The position numbers and the translations under genes were made by a program. A stretch of DNA of 64,000 nt from Bacillus sp. 491mf. GTDB lineage: Bacteria > Bacillota > Bacilli > Bacillales > Bacillaceae_G. Below are positions 9,167 to 20,399 of the stretch, piece by piece (position 1 is the stretch's first letter; each line of letters starts with the position of its first letter). The notes beneath the pieces are model-generated. The model searched no databases, was not told where the DNA came from, and saw only the letters and a program-made list of their open reading frames with translations. The stretch spans positions 142,162 to 206,161 of the forward strand of contig NZ_FOLV01000005.1 in the NCBI RefSeq assembly GCF_900112415.1, read 5' to 3'.

Positions 9167-10288
9167 CTATTCTAAGAAATCTTTCAAGCGTTTGCTACGG
9201 CTTGGGTGTCTTAATTTACGAAGTGCTTTTGCTTCAATTTGACGAATACGCTCTCTCGTAACGCCGAATACTTTCCCAACTTCTTCAAGCGTACGAGTTC
9301 GTCCATCGTCTAAACCAAAGCGAAGACGAAGAACATTTTCTTCACGATCTGTTAATGTATCTAGTACATCTTCTAATTGCTCTTTTAGCAATTCATATGC
9401 TGCATGGTCTGCAGGAGATGTTGCTTCTTGGTCTTCAATAAAATCACCTAAATGAGAGTCATCCTCTTCACCAATTGGTGTTTCAAGAGATACAGGCTCT
9501 TGTGCAATCTTTAAGATTTCGCGTACTTTTTCAGGAGCAAGATCCATTTCTTCACCAATTTCTTCTGGAGATGGCTCACGACCTAAATCTTGTAATAATT
9601 GACGTTGAACACGAATCAATTTATTAATTGTTTCAACCATATGAACTGGTATACGAATTGTTCTTGCTTGGTCCGCAATTGCACGTGTAATGGCCTGACG
9701 AATCCACCACGTTGCATACGTACTAAATTTATATCCTTTGCGGTAATCAAACTTTTCAACTGCTTTAATTAGACCCATATTCCCTTCTTGAATTAAGTCT
9801 AGGAAAAGCATACCGCGGCCAACATAACGTTTTGCAATACTTACAACTAGGCGTAAGTTTGCTTCTGCAAGACGGCGTTTCGCTTCTTCATCGCCTTCTT
9901 CAATACGTTTTGCAAGAGCAATTTCTTCTTCAGCAGATAGTAAGTCAACACGACCAATTTCTTTTAAGTACATACGAACAGGATCATTAATTTTCACACC
10001 TGGTGGTACACTTAAATCATTTAAGTCAAACTCTTCTTCAGCTTTGGCTAATTGACGAGTATTTGGGTCTTCATCGCTGTCGCCAACTAAATCGATTCCT
10101 TGTTCACCTAAATATTCATAATATTCATCCATTTGATCGGATTCAATATCAAATCCACTCATGCGTTCTGCGATCTCTTCATATGTAAGAACGCCACGTT
10201 TTTTTCCGAGCTCTGTGAGTTGCTCTTTCACTTGCTCAAGTGTCATATCAGTTTCAATTTGTTTAGAACGAGCTGGTTTATCAGCCAT
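9167..10288 (-). CDS. sigA: RNA polymerase primary sigma factor SigA
   Basis: A 373-residue housekeeping sigma-70 factor. Region 1.1 covers about residues 1-80 and region 1.2 begins at [11 protein letters not shown]. Region 2 includes [32 protein letters not shown] (the core-binding and -10 recognition block). Region 3 includes [10 protein letters not shown], and region 4 ends with [43 protein letters not shown], the -35 binding helix-turn-helix. It is last in the yaiI-dnaG-sigA run, the classical macromolecular synthesis operon without rpsU, which sits 13 kb away. Confidence 0.98.
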   Translation of the reverse strand: MADKPARSKQIETDMTLEQVKEQLTELGKKRGVLTYEEIAERMSGFDIESDQMDEYYEYLGEQGIDLVGDSDEDPNTRQLAKAEEEFDLNDLSVPPGVKINDPVRMYLKEIGRVDLLSAEEEIALAKRIEEGDEEAKRRLAEANLRLVVSIAKRYVGRGMLFLDLIQEGNMGLIKAVEKFDYRKGYKFSTYATWWIRQAITRAIADQARTIRIPVHMVETINKLIRVQRQLLQDLGREPSPEEIGEEMDLAPEKVREILKIAQEPVSLETPIGEEDDSHLGDFIEDQEATSPADHAAYELLKEQLEDVLDTLTDREENVLRLRFGLDDGRTRTLEEVGKVFGVTRERIRQIEAKALRKLRHPSRSKRLKDFLE

Positions 10289-10347
10289 TTGTTCCCCTCC
10301 TTACGTGAGATACAAACAATGATTATAGTAAGTTTTTATACAAAAAG

Positions 10348-12144
10348 CTATTTTTTTGCTTTTCGTTTTTGTAAATATTCTTGGAAAAATCGTGCTGCTG
10401 CTAAATGATCTTCTTTTTCCATTTGCTTTAGCATGATAATATTTTCCATTTTCTTCAACTTTTGCTTCTGCCGACGCAGCGCGTCTACATTGCCATGCAG
10501 CAACTCTTCTGAGAACTCAGGATTAATCATTTCATCTGTTGAAATATTAGTCACAATATTTCTCAACTTTTCATCAGAAAGCCAACTTAGAAAGTTTGCG
10601 ACTGACGGTTCATTTCCCTTTTCATAATATGCGTATAGCTCATATAAAATCCCTTTATGTTCTTCTGTATGAAAATCTTCTATATGAGGTTCGATACGAA
10701 AAGCGATATCTTCACTCTGTAACATGTGATAAATAAGCTCTCTTTCAGCTCTTTCAAAACCAGAAAATTTCGGCTTCACATGAACAATTTGAGAAGGCTG
10801 TGCAATTGGCTTTGTCTGTTTTTGCTGCACCTTTTGTTCTTTGCGATATTGGTGCAATTGCCCCAGCAGTGTTTCCATTGAGTAAGCAAATTCCTGTGAC
10901 AATGCCTTCAAGTACGATTCCGCTTGCATTGCATCTTGCAATGACGCTAACTCTTTTAAAACACTTTTCACATAAGCTTCTTTTCCAGATTCATCTTGCA
11001 AATTTTTCCCTAAACGAAGATAATTTATTTTAAATCCAATAAAACTCATACTTGCTTGTACAAGTTTTTGAAACGCTGTTGTTCCATAACGCTGTACATA
11101 TTCGTCAGGGTCTAATTTATCTGGCATAGAGACAACTTTCACTTCACAACCGGTTTGCAATAACAATTGTCCTGCTTTCATTGTTGCCTCTTGTCCTGCT
11201 TTATCACCATCATAGCAAAGAACAACAGTTTCAACATTACGCCGCAAAAGCTTCGCCTGCTCCTCAGTTAAAGCAGTTCCCATTGTTGCAACAGATTCTT
11301 CAATCCCACTTTTCACAGCAGCTAAAACATCCGCATATCCTTCAAAGAGAAGAACTTGTCCTCGCTTTCGAATAAATGGCCTTGCTTGATGAAAATTATA
11401 TAGCAGCTTGCTTTTATGAAAAATAGGTGTCTCTGGACTATTTAAATATTTAGGAGTATCATCCCCTAATGCCCGTCCACTAAAAGCAGATACTTTTCCT
11501 TGCAGTGTATGAATTGGAAATATCACTCGTCCACGAAAACGATCATGATAACTGCCATCCTTCTCACTGCGAACAAGTAATCCGGCTTGCTCCATAACAG
11601 CTGGTGAAAAACCTCTTTTTTGTAAGATTTTCTCCGCTGCATCCCAAGCAGGAGTGGCATACCCAATTTCAAACTTTGCAATCATTTCTTTTGTAATGCC
11701 TCGATCTAATAAATACGCAAGCGGTTGTTTACCCTCTTCTGTATTTACTAAGAGATGATGATAATACTTTTTCAAAAGCTCGTGGGCTTGCAACATAATC
11801 GTGCTATCATCAGATATATTTTTTGTTTGCTCTAGCTCTGATGTAAAGTTAGCAACAGGAATACCATTTCGCTCACCTAACTTTTGCACAGCTTCCACAA
11901 ATGCCAGTCCATCTATTTTCATTAAGAAAGAAAAAACATTTCCCCCTTCTCCGCATCCAAAACAATGAAAAATTTGCTTATCAGCAGAAACCGAAAACGA
12001 CGGTGAGTTTTCACCATGGAAAGGACAAAGCCCAAAATAATTTCGACCTTGTTTTTTTAGCTGCACATATTCACCAATCACTTCAACAATATCCGATGAT
12101 GTACGAATTTGTTCTACAACTTCCTCGGGAATTCTGTTCCCCAT
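10348..12144 (-). CDS. dnaG: DNA primase
   Basis: A 598-residue primase that lays RNA primers at the replication fork. The N-terminal CHC2 zinc finger has C40, H43, C61 and C64 (CPFHGENSPSF / HCFGCGEGGN). The central TOPRIM domain is marked by LLFEGYADVLAA (about 265) and VLCYDGDKAGQEA with the acidic metal-binding residues. The C-terminal ~150 residues form the helicase (DnaB/DnaC)-interacting domain. It lies 59 bp upstream of sigA with no terminator between, so they are co-transcribed. Confidence 0.98.
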   Translation of the reverse strand: MGNRIPEEVVEQIRTSSDIVEVIGEYVQLKKQGRNYFGLCPFHGENSPSFSVSADKQIFHCFGCGEGGNVFSFLMKIDGLAFVEAVQKLGERNGIPVANFTSELEQTKNISDDSTIMLQAHELLKKYYHHLLVNTEEGKQPLAYLLDRGITKEMIAKFEIGYATPAWDAAEKILQKRGFSPAVMEQAGLLVRSEKDGSYHDRFRGRVIFPIHTLQGKVSAFSGRALGDDTPKYLNSPETPIFHKSKLLYNFHQARPFIRKRGQVLLFEGYADVLAAVKSGIEESVATMGTALTEEQAKLLRRNVETVVLCYDGDKAGQEATMKAGQLLLQTGCEVKVVSMPDKLDPDEYVQRYGTTAFQKLVQASMSFIGFKINYLRLGKNLQDESGKEAYVKSVLKELASLQDAMQAESYLKALSQEFAYSMETLLGQLHQYRKEQKVQQKQTKPIAQPSQIVHVKPKFSGFERAERELIYHMLQSEDIAFRIEPHIEDFHTEEHKGILYELYAYYEKGNEPSVANFLSWLSDEKLRNIVTNISTDEMINPEFSEELLHGNVDALRRQKQKLKKMENIIMLKQMEKEDHLAAARFFQEYLQKRKAKK

Positions 12145-12182
12145 AACTCCATCTCCGTGTCGTATTTTGTATTCGATACAAA

Positions 12183-12641
12183 TTAAAGGATTCCTTTATT
12201 ATTCGACAAATTTTTTTCTAAACTAGATAAAAAATATTGTCGATCACGCTTAGAAAACGCTTTTTGCCCTTTTGTAAAGGTTCCTTGTCTGCGTAATTTC
12301 ACAGATACGTATCGATTATATAAAATTGTATCCATATGTTCATCGGGCACAATTGTGCCGCGCGGAGATAATACATATACTCCTTTTTTAACAAGAAGAC
12401 CAGCAAGTCCCATATCTTGTGTGATAATGAGATTTCCCGCTTTTGCACGTTGATAGATACAAAAATCCACCTCATCTTGTGCAGAATCTACATATATCCA
12501 ATTTCCCTTCTGACTTCTTGACTGATGGGCGTAGGATGCGATAAACCAAATATCGACATGAAATTTTGCACCAACGCGCATAATTTCTTCCTTCACTGGA
12601 CATGCATCTGCATCAACATAAATTCGAGTGATGTTTTGCAT
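12183..12641 (-). CDS. yqxD: YaiI/YqxD family protein (DUF188, PIN-like)
   Basis: A 152-residue protein of the UPF0178/DUF188 family. It starts with the conserved YVDADACPVKEEI, followed by IASYAHQS, DFCIYQRAKAGNLIITQDMGLA and ISPRG-like LSPRGTIV; the acidic residues resemble a PIN-domain nuclease active site. The family has no firmly established function. It is 38 bp upstream of dnaG and in the same operon, as yqxD is in B. subtilis. Confidence 0.9.
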   Translation of the reverse strand: MQNITRIYVDADACPVKEEIMRVGAKFHVDIWFIASYAHQSRSQKGNWIYVDSAQDEVDFCIYQRAKAGNLIITQDMGLAGLLVKKGVYVLSPRGTIVPDEHMDTILYNRYVSVKLRRQGTFTKGQKAFSKRDRQYFLSSLEKNLSNNKGIL

Positions 12642-12864
12642 ATTTCTCTATTCTACATCCCTTTTGTGAATCCTTCCATAATGTGCGTTTTCTTGTTCAG
12701 ATTTTTGTCGATTTTACGTAAAAGCATGACATTTCCAAAACCTATCACTAGTTTATTCTGAAAAATTGAAGTCTAAACGTAAAACAAATGTTTTTATCAC
12801 AATTTTTTATTATAATACATTTCTCTAAACTTAGCTACATATCCTGTTAAATTTTATAGTGGAG

Positions 12865-12898
12865 CGAAAAAAGCACATTCACCGTTGGTAAATGTGCT
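12865..12898 (-). terminator. Terminator of ppsR
   Basis: 12-bp stem with one wobble (agcacattcacc / ggtaaatgtgct), 3-nt loop, followed on the minus strand by TTTTTTCGC. It separates the ccpN-ppsR unit from yqxD-dnaG-sigA. Confidence 0.75.
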
Positions 12899-13709
12899 AA
12901 AACATTCTTTGGTTTTGCACTGCATTTACAATAATATTTGCTGTTTCTTCAATTGCCTTATTCGATACATCAATAACCGGGCAACCTATTTTACTTACAA
13001 TCCGTTCAAAATGTTTAATCTCTTCTTTAATGCGTTCAATATTTGCATAATTTGCTCCATCACTTAATCCAAGAGATTTTAAACGTTCTTTGCGAATATT
13101 ATTTAATTTATCAGGCGTTATTTTTAACCCAAAACATTTTTCTTTCGGTACATGATATAATTCCTCTGGCGGATCTACTTCTGGTACGAGAGGAACATTA
13201 GCAACCTTTAATCGCTTATTATGCGCTAAATATTGTGAAAGCGGTGTTTTCGATGTGCGAGAAACTCCAATTAATACAATATCAGCTTTTAAAAGACCGC
13301 GTGAATCTCTACCATCGTCATATTTCACAGCAAATTCAATTGCTTCGATTTTTTTGAAATACTCTTCATCCAGCTTTCGGACAACCCCTGGCTCATACCT
13401 TGGAGTTTGTTTTGTTATACCTTCAATTTGATCGATAAGAGGACCGATAATATCATACACTTCTACGCCTTCTTTTTCTGCTTCTTCCCGTAAATACTTT
13501 CGCATATCAGGCTTTACTAATGTAAAACAAATAAGAGCATTATTACTTTTAGCGATAGAAATAACTTCTTTTAACGTTCCTGTATCTTCTACATACGGCA
13601 CACGTCTAAGATCCGGCGTAAATGGAAATTGTCCCATAGCTGCTCGAACAACTAAATCAGCTGTTTCTCCAACTGAATCAGACACGACATATACGATTTT
13701 ACTATTCAT
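12897..13709 (-). CDS. ppsR: Pyruvate phosphate dikinase regulatory protein (kinase/pyrophosphorylase)
   Basis: A 270-residue DUF299 bifunctional serine/threonine kinase and Pi-dependent pyrophosphorylase that turns PPDK off and on (YqfL). Visible signatures are [17 protein letters not shown] (about 8-24), the P-loop-like [19 protein letters not shown] (about 146-164) and [15 protein letters not shown]. It lies 29 bp downstream of ccpN and is evidently co-transcribed with that gluconeogenesis repressor, giving a logical unit for the glycolysis/gluconeogenesis switch. Confidence 0.95.
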   Translation of the reverse strand: MNSKIVYVVSDSVGETADLVVRAAMGQFPFTPDLRRVPYVEDTGTLKEVISIAKSNNALICFTLVKPDMRKYLREEAEKEGVEVYDIIGPLIDQIEGITKQTPRYEPGVVRKLDEEYFKKIEAIEFAVKYDDGRDSRGLLKADIVLIGVSRTSKTPLSQYLAHNKRLKVANVPLVPEVDPPEELYHVPKEKCFGLKITPDKLNNIRKERLKSLGLSDGANYANIERIKEEIKHFERIVSKIGCPVIDVSNKAIEETANIIVNAVQNQRMF

Positions 13710-13738
13710 TGCATTACCTCACTTTAAACGAATTGCCT

Positions 13739-14371
13739 TTACTCATGATTTACTAAATCAACAAATGCACGCGTAATATTGGTTTTTGTAATTCGACCAA
13801 GAACTTCTAATCCCTGTTTCGTCTCTTTTACAACTGGAACAGAGTCAATCTGTTTTTCTATTAAATCCATTGCAACATCATACAAGCTATCTTCCTTACG
13901 ACACATCGTAACATTCGGCATTCTTGTCATAATAATATTTACCGGTAATGATGCTAAATCCTGCTTTCCTAAGCTTGCTCTTAACAAATCTTTTCGAGAA
14001 ACAACACCGACTAACAATGTATTTTGATCAACGATAAATAAAGTACCGACATCTTCTAAAAACATTGTACAAATCGCATCATATACCGAAACATTTTTAT
14101 CAACCACAACTGGCCTAGATTGATAATCTTGAACGGCAATCTTTTTAACCGCCTCTGATAGCAGTTGTCCACCTGTTTTTCCAGTGTAAAAATATCCGAC
14201 GCGAGGACGCGCTTCTAAATAGCCAGCCATCGTTAAAATAGCCAAATCTGGTCTAAGTGTTGCTCTTGTTAAATTTAATTGTTCCGCAATTGATTCTCCA
14301 GTAATTGGACCGTTGTCTTTTACAATCTGAATGATATGTTCTTGGCGCTTATTCAGTTCTATGGTAATCAC
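13739..14371 (-). CDS. ccpN: Transcriptional repressor CcpN
   Basis: About 210 residues: an N-terminal DeoR/HTH_11-type helix-turn-helix (ELNKRQEHIIQIVKDNGPITGESIAEQLNLTRATLRPDLAIL) followed by two CBS domains (about 80-140 and 145-205, with VSVYDAICTMFLEDVGTLFIVD and IIMTRMP). CcpN represses gapB and pckA during glycolysis by sensing the energy state. The start is ambiguous: two adjacent GTG codons (14374, 14371), and the SD-like AAGG is unusually near; an ATT start just after, giving the B. subtilis-like TIELNKRQ, cannot be excluded. I list the second GTG. In B. subtilis glyQS lies between recO and ccpN; here it does not. Confidence 0.92.
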   Translation of the reverse strand: MITIELNKRQEHIIQIVKDNGPITGESIAEQLNLTRATLRPDLAILTMAGYLEARPRVGYFYTGKTGGQLLSEAVKKIAVQDYQSRPVVVDKNVSVYDAICTMFLEDVGTLFIVDQNTLLVGVVSRKDLLRASLGKQDLASLPVNIIMTRMPNVTMCRKEDSLYDVAMDLIEKQIDSVPVVKETKQGLEVLGRITKTNITRAFVDLVNHE

Positions 14372-14451
14372 CACCTTCAGTACAAAACGAAAAATGTTAT
14401 ACTATCTCTTAAATATTATATACTAAATATATCATTCGAAAAAGAAAGTAT

Positions 14452-14476
14452 GTAAAAAGGACCTGAATACGGTCCT
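14452..14476 (-). terminator. Terminator of recO
   Basis: 6-bp GC-rich stem (aggacc / ggtcct) with a 7-nt loop directly after the recO stop, followed by TTTTTAC on the minus strand. Confidence 0.65.
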
Positions 14477-15223
14477 CTATATTTGAAATTTATCAAGTTG
14501 ATCTAAAAAACGTCTTGATTTCAAATATATCCCACAGTATTCATCATAATACATATTCAATACTGTGCGCATTTGTTTTTTTGTTTCTGCTTTCACAGAG
14601 ACATTTCCAAGACGTGCTAAGTCGAAATGATAAAATAATCTAAGCAGCTTGTGAATAGCTTCGCTAATTGAAATACGGTACGGATCTTGCTCAGCGTGAT
14701 ATTTACACAGAAAGCCGCCTTCTCTAACAGAAAAGGCGACAAAGTCTGTTGACTGATGACAAATTGCACAAGTATCAAAGTGCGGGTTAAGCCCTAGAAC
14801 TGGCAGCATCTTCGTTTGATAGATTAGCGCTAAAATTTCCGGGTCAACCCCTTCGGTCATATAATGCAACGTTTGATATAACATTTCGAATAAATACGGA
14901 TTATGTTTTTTCTCTTCTGTCGCTTTATCAGTCAACTCAACAATAAATGACGCATAAGCAGTTAAAAATAAATCTTCGCGAATTTCTCTCATAGAAGAAA
15001 TAATCTCACCTTGCTGCAATGTTCCTAAACCAGAACCCATTTGAATAAGAAAATGGCCATGAGTTAATAATTGAGAAATGGATGACAATCTGCTTTTAGG
15101 CTTTTTAGCGCCTCTCGCCATCGCACTAACTTTCCCTAATTCACGAGAAAAGATAGTTACAATTTTGTTTGTTTCTCCATAATCAATCGTTCGAATGACT
15201 ATTCCCTCAATTTTTTGAAACAT
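14477..15223 (-). CDS. recO: DNA repair protein RecO
   Basis: A 248-residue recombination mediator (RecFOR pathway) that loads RecA on SSB-coated DNA. The N-terminal OB-fold includes [41 protein letters not shown], and a four-cysteine zinc motif follows (CAICH ... FLCKYH region, about 148-180). The ORF opens 9 codons earlier, but GGATGGTG lies 6 nt before the ATG at 15223, giving the conserved MFQKIEG start. It is downstream of yqzL and era. Confidence 0.95.
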   Translation of the reverse strand: MFQKIEGIVIRTIDYGETNKIVTIFSRELGKVSAMARGAKKPKSRLSSISQLLTHGHFLIQMGSGLGTLQQGEIISSMREIREDLFLTAYASFIVELTDKATEEKKHNPYLFEMLYQTLHYMTEGVDPEILALIYQTKMLPVLGLNPHFDTCAICHQSTDFVAFSVREGGFLCKYHAEQDPYRISISEAIHKLLRLFYHFDLARLGNVSVKAETKKQMRTVLNMYYDEYCGIYLKSRRFLDQLDKFQI

Positions 15224-15256
15224 GTTCGTCACCATCCAAGGTTCGAACAAAATGGG

Positions 15257-15400
15257 TTAGGAAATTGGAGAATCCAGCTCTACTTGTATTTCTTCATGCT
15301 GTTGCATCTCATCTTCTACACCTTTTTCCATTTCTTTCAAAAGAAGATAAGTTTCAATGCTTCCTGTTTTCGAGAAAACTTTCCAGGTAAAATCTAACAT
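15257..15400 (-). CDS. yqzL: YqzL family small protein
   Basis: A 47-codon gene between recO and era. The product begins MLDFTWKVFSKTGSIETYLL and continues with an acidic, Gln/Glu-rich tail ending in DSPIS. This matches the YqzL family, found at the same place in B. subtilis; function unknown. The upstream GGTGG is close to the ATG. It is 33 bp upstream of recO and transcribed with it. Confidence 0.88.
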   Translation of the reverse strand: MLDFTWKVFSKTGSIETYLLLKEMEKGVEDEMQQHEEIQVELDSPIS

Positions 15401-15549
15401 AAGAATCCACCTTTCTCAGTGAGCGTTCATGTAATCCAATTTCTTTCTTTGCTATTAAAATGACCCATTTTGTTCATTTTCATGTGAGAAAAATTTTTCT
15501 AAATTATACAGCTTTTATCTTGCTATTTGCGAGCATGAAAAGCTCTATT

Positions 15550-15586
15550 TGTTCAACTAAGTAAACGTAAGAAAAATCGTTTCACC

Positions 15587-15590
<4 letters not shown>
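15550..15590 (-). repeat. Family B structured repeat, truncated copy
   Basis: Reading the minus strand, GGTGAAACGATTTTTC is followed by TACTTAGTTGAACAAA. These are the two conserved ends of the family seen at 20190 and 33543 (GTGAAACTT ... TTAGTTGAACCAATC). It abuts the era stop codon. Confidence 0.5.
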
Positions 15591-17291
<1,701 letters not shown>

Positions 17292-17295
<4 letters not shown>

Positions 17296-17762
17296 CTACC
17301 TAATCCAAATGCATCAAGAATGTCTTTTTGCTTTCCAAACATAACCTTTTCCTCTTCCTCTGTCATGTGATCGTAGCCAAGCAAATGTAAAAAGCCGTGC
17401 ACCGCTAAAAAACCAAGTTCACGATCAAAAGAATGACCATATTCTTCAGCTTGCTCTTTCGTTCTCGGAATAGAAATAATAATATCACCTAACATGCGCG
17501 GCATTTCTACACCAACAATCTCCATTTCGCCTTCACCCATATCTTCCATTGCAAAAGAAATTACGTCTGTCGGCTGATCTTTATCACGGTATTCACGGTT
17601 AATTTCTTGAATACGTTCATTATTAACAAATGTAATCGAAAGCTCTGTTCCATCCTCTACAGATTCTATCTCTGCAGCTTTTTCAACTAATTGTTGAATC
17701 ATTTCAACATACTCTTCTTTCACTTCTTCCGTTTCATCAATAAAGTCGATTATTAATCCCAT
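17292..17762 (-). CDS. ybeY: Endoribonuclease YbeY
   Basis: A 156-residue zinc metalloprotein involved in 16S rRNA 3'-end maturation and 70S quality control. The defining [11 protein letters not shown] motif is present (about 120-130), along with [12 protein letters not shown] upstream. It starts 1 nt after pgpH ends and overlaps dgkA, so pgpH-ybeY-dgkA form a compact operon. Confidence 0.96.
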
Positions 17763-19910
17763 TTATTTCACCTTTTCTTCTGTTAATTCCGGATACTTAA
17801 TCCGCGAGTGGAAAATTCCATTTAATGTTTCACATAATGTTTTTCCAACAATTTGCAGTTCTTTAAATGTTAAATTACATTCACTGAATTGACCATCTTG
17901 TAAACGATCTTTAATAATGCTGCGAACAAGATTATCAATTTGCTCAGGTGTTGGCGCATTCATCGAACGAACTGCCGCTTCTACACTATCAGCAATCCCA
18001 ACAATTGCTGATTCTTTAGATGTTGCTTTTGGCCCTGGATAACGAAACATTTCTTCTGTATATTTCTCTTTATCTTCTTGCATTGCATTGTAGTAAAAAT
18101 ATTTTAACAAAGTTGTTCCATGATGCTCGGCCGCAATATCAATAATCTCTTGTGGAATATAATGTTCTTCTAACATTTTCACTCCATTTGTAACATGAGC
18201 GATAATAATATCTCTACTTGTTTCAGGATCTAACCGATCATGGGGATTCGCTATGCCCATTTGATTTTCAATAAAGAAATGCGGCTGCACCGTTTTTCCA
18301 ATATCATGATAATATGCCCCTACACGCGCTAGTACACCGTTCGCTCCCACAGCTTCACATGCTGCTTCCGATAAATTTGCAACCATAACACTATGATGAT
18401 ACGTTCCTGGTGCCTCTAACAGAATTTTACGAAGCAACGGATGGTTCGGGCTTGCCAATTCTATCAATTTCATGCTAGAAACAAGGCCAAGGCCACTTTC
18501 TAAATACGGCAATATTCCCATCGCTAAAATAGATGAAATAATTCCAGACGCCGCTGCCATTAATAAATGCGTTCCAATCTCAATTACCGAAAAGTTTCCA
18601 TTACGTAGTAACAATAAAGCTGCTAATACAACAACATTTAAAATCGATACTAGTATCCCAACTTGCAGTAGCATTGTGCGACGATGTTTTTGCCGCAAGA
18701 AAATACTAACCGAAAGCGAGCTTAGCAATACGTAAATCCCGACTGCATAATTAAGTGTACTTGTTACACCTTCATTAAATAAAATGCTTCCGCACACCGA
18801 AAAAATCACACTTGTTATAAAAACAAATCGATCACCAATCATCAATTTTACTAATATAGTCCCCATTGCAACTGGAGCAATATAAGCAATACCGACATAT
18901 TCTAACTTTTGAAACAAACTAATAATTTTCATTAAAACAACTGTAATAGCGACAATTGTTGTATACGCTAAAATATATGGCTTGTCCTCTCTTATCGGCT
19001 TTAAAAACGCTACAAATTGCTTATGCATGAAAAATAAAAGAACGCCAATAAAAATTGCTAATCCTAAATAAGGCTGAAACGAATTACTTTGATCTAATAA
19101 CCCCACTAACTTTAACTGTTCATACGCTTCTCTTGTAATTGTGTCTCCTTCTTTTACAAGAATTTGACCTTGTAAAATATAAACAGGAGCTACTTGATCG
19201 ATTGCCAATTGCTTTCTTTCTTTCGTTGCATTCGAATCATAAAAATAGTTAGGTACAATCGCATACTGTCCAAGCGCAGTAATTGCTTGTTTCAATTCAT
19301 TGCTGACATTTACGTTTTTTAACTCGTCCGTAATGCGGTCTTTAAACTGATCTACTTCATTCATTTTAATATGGGAGCTCATTAAACTATTAACAGCTGT
19401 AACAGTTGATTCCTTCGCCATAAGAAGCTGATCTTCCGTTGCACCTAAAAATTGTAATAACACTTGATCAGACAAACTTTTCGTTAACTCCGTTGGAAGT
19501 TTCTTTTTTAACTTGTCCAATCGTTCTACCGCCGACAATTTATGTTGTCCCTCTGGCGCTGAAGCGATTGCATTTGACTCTGCATCCACCTCTTTAATTG
19601 CATCAAAGACTGAATTCACAACATCGATCCTGTTTTGCTTAAATTCATTTCGATATGTATACTGATCTTCAACCTTTTGAGCCGCTTCTCTCTTTTTCTT
19701 TTCTGTTGTTACTTTATCCTCAATTTTTATCGGAGAATGAATTGTCTTTTTGGAAATAGACAACATTTTGATATTGAGTTGTTCCGGTTTTACATTATTC
19801 ATCAGTGCAAAAAATAACACTGCTCCTATTAAAACATAAGAAATCCAGCTCAGTTTTTTCGAATGCTGTAAATTACGAAACCACTTAGCAACTTCTTGAA
19901 ACCTTGACAT
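17763..19910 (-). CDS. pgpH: Cyclic-di-AMP phosphodiesterase PgpH (7TM-HD)
   Basis: A 715-residue 7TM-HD protein. A large extracellular domain (about 45-280) lies between the first transmembrane helix and a seven-helix membrane region (about 285-475), followed by a cytoplasmic HD domain with HHSVMVANL, GAYYHDIGKT and AAEHHGTTLLKYF. In Listeria PgpH and B. subtilis it hydrolyses c-di-AMP. The frame is open 45 codons upstream, but GGAGAAGG stands before the ATG at 19910. Confidence 0.93.
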   Translation of the reverse strand: MSRFQEVAKWFRNLQHSKKLSWISYVLIGAVLFFALMNNVKPEQLNIKMLSISKKTIHSPIKIEDKVTTEKKKREAAQKVEDQYTYRNEFKQNRIDVVNSVFDAIKEVDAESNAIASAPEGQHKLSAVERLDKLKKKLPTELTKSLSDQVLLQFLGATEDQLLMAKESTVTAVNSLMSSHIKMNEVDQFKDRITDELKNVNVSNELKQAITALGQYAIVPNYFYDSNATKERKQLAIDQVAPVYILQGQILVKEGDTITREAYEQLKLVGLLDQSNSFQPYLGLAIFIGVLLFFMHKQFVAFLKPIREDKPYILAYTTIVAITVVLMKIISLFQKLEYVGIAYIAPVAMGTILVKLMIGDRFVFITSVIFSVCGSILFNEGVTSTLNYAVGIYVLLSSLSVSIFLRQKHRRTMLLQVGILVSILNVVVLAALLLLRNGNFSVIEIGTHLLMAAASGIISSILAMGILPYLESGLGLVSSMKLIELASPNHPLLRKILLEAPGTYHHSVMVANLSEAACEAVGANGVLARVGAYYHDIGKTVQPHFFIENQMGIANPHDRLDPETSRDIIIAHVTNGVKMLEEHYIPQEIIDIAAEHHGTTLLKYFYYNAMQEDKEKYTEEMFRYPGPKATSKESAIVGIADSVEAAVRSMNAPTPEQIDNLVRSIIKDRLQDGQFSECNLTFKELQIVGKTLCETLNGIFHSRIKYPELTEEKVK

Positions 19911-20049
19911 AATTACAATACCTTCTCCTCTCGAAATATTAAGTGAAACACTCTTTTCTTTATTTATGATAATAAAAAATAAAGCATTAGCCAACCTGTT
20001 TACAATATCTATATGCATGCAAGGTAAAAAACGACATAAAACCACTTTC

Positions 20050-20189
20050 TTTTAGAGGAGGGCGTGAGCATCCGGCCGCGCATAGAAGCGGTCAGGGCCT
20101 TTTCCTACCAACAAGTAGCAGTCAAATTGGATTCTGCACTTGCAGTGACTTGTATGTCGAAAAATTAAAATGGGTTTATCTATAAAATG
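20050..20189 (+). repeat. bcr1-like dispersed repeat, copy 3
   Basis: It contains TTTTAGAGGAGGGCGTGAGCATC, GCGCATAGAAGCGGTCAGGG and ends TGTATGTCGAAAAATTAAAA. It sits in the 484-bp space between phoH and pgpH and is followed directly by a family B composite repeat. Confidence 0.7.
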
Positions 20190-20365
20190 TACAGTGAAAC
20201 TTCCTTCTAGAGCGCTCTTCTCTAGAAGGTTAGTTGAACCAATCGGGCTCTTACAGTCGGTTTGTTCTTTCTTCCTTGCTCTGCTTCTACCGACTGTTTG
20301 GGCGGGGTACAGTGAAACTTCCTTCTAAAGCGTTCTTTTTTAGAAAGTTAGTTGAACCAATCATG
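20190..20365 (+). repeat. Family B structured repeat, composite of two copies
   Basis: Two 52-bp units (20191-20242 and 20309-20360) each run AGTGAAACTTCC, hairpin, GTTAGTTGAACCAATC. Their stems are TTCTAGA/TCTAGAA in the first and TTCTAAA/TTTAGAA in the second. Between them is a second hairpin element, CTTACAGTCGGT ... ACCGACTGTTTG, also found at 33597-33655 with a compensated stem. No ORF is supported. Confidence 0.7.
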
Positions 20366-20399
20366 ATAAAAAGAAATGATCCTTACAAGCAGGATCATT
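20364..20399 (-). terminator. Terminator of phoH
   Basis: Perfect 9-bp stem (aatgatcct / aggatcatt), 7-nt loop, overlapping the phoH stop and followed on the minus strand by TTCTTTTTATC. Confidence 0.75.

Noticed and set aside
12655-12685. Sigma-H-like promoter (AAGGATT ... GAAT) before yqxD
   Set aside because: It would place the transcript start at or past the yqxD ATG, leaving no ribosome binding site; taken as chance.
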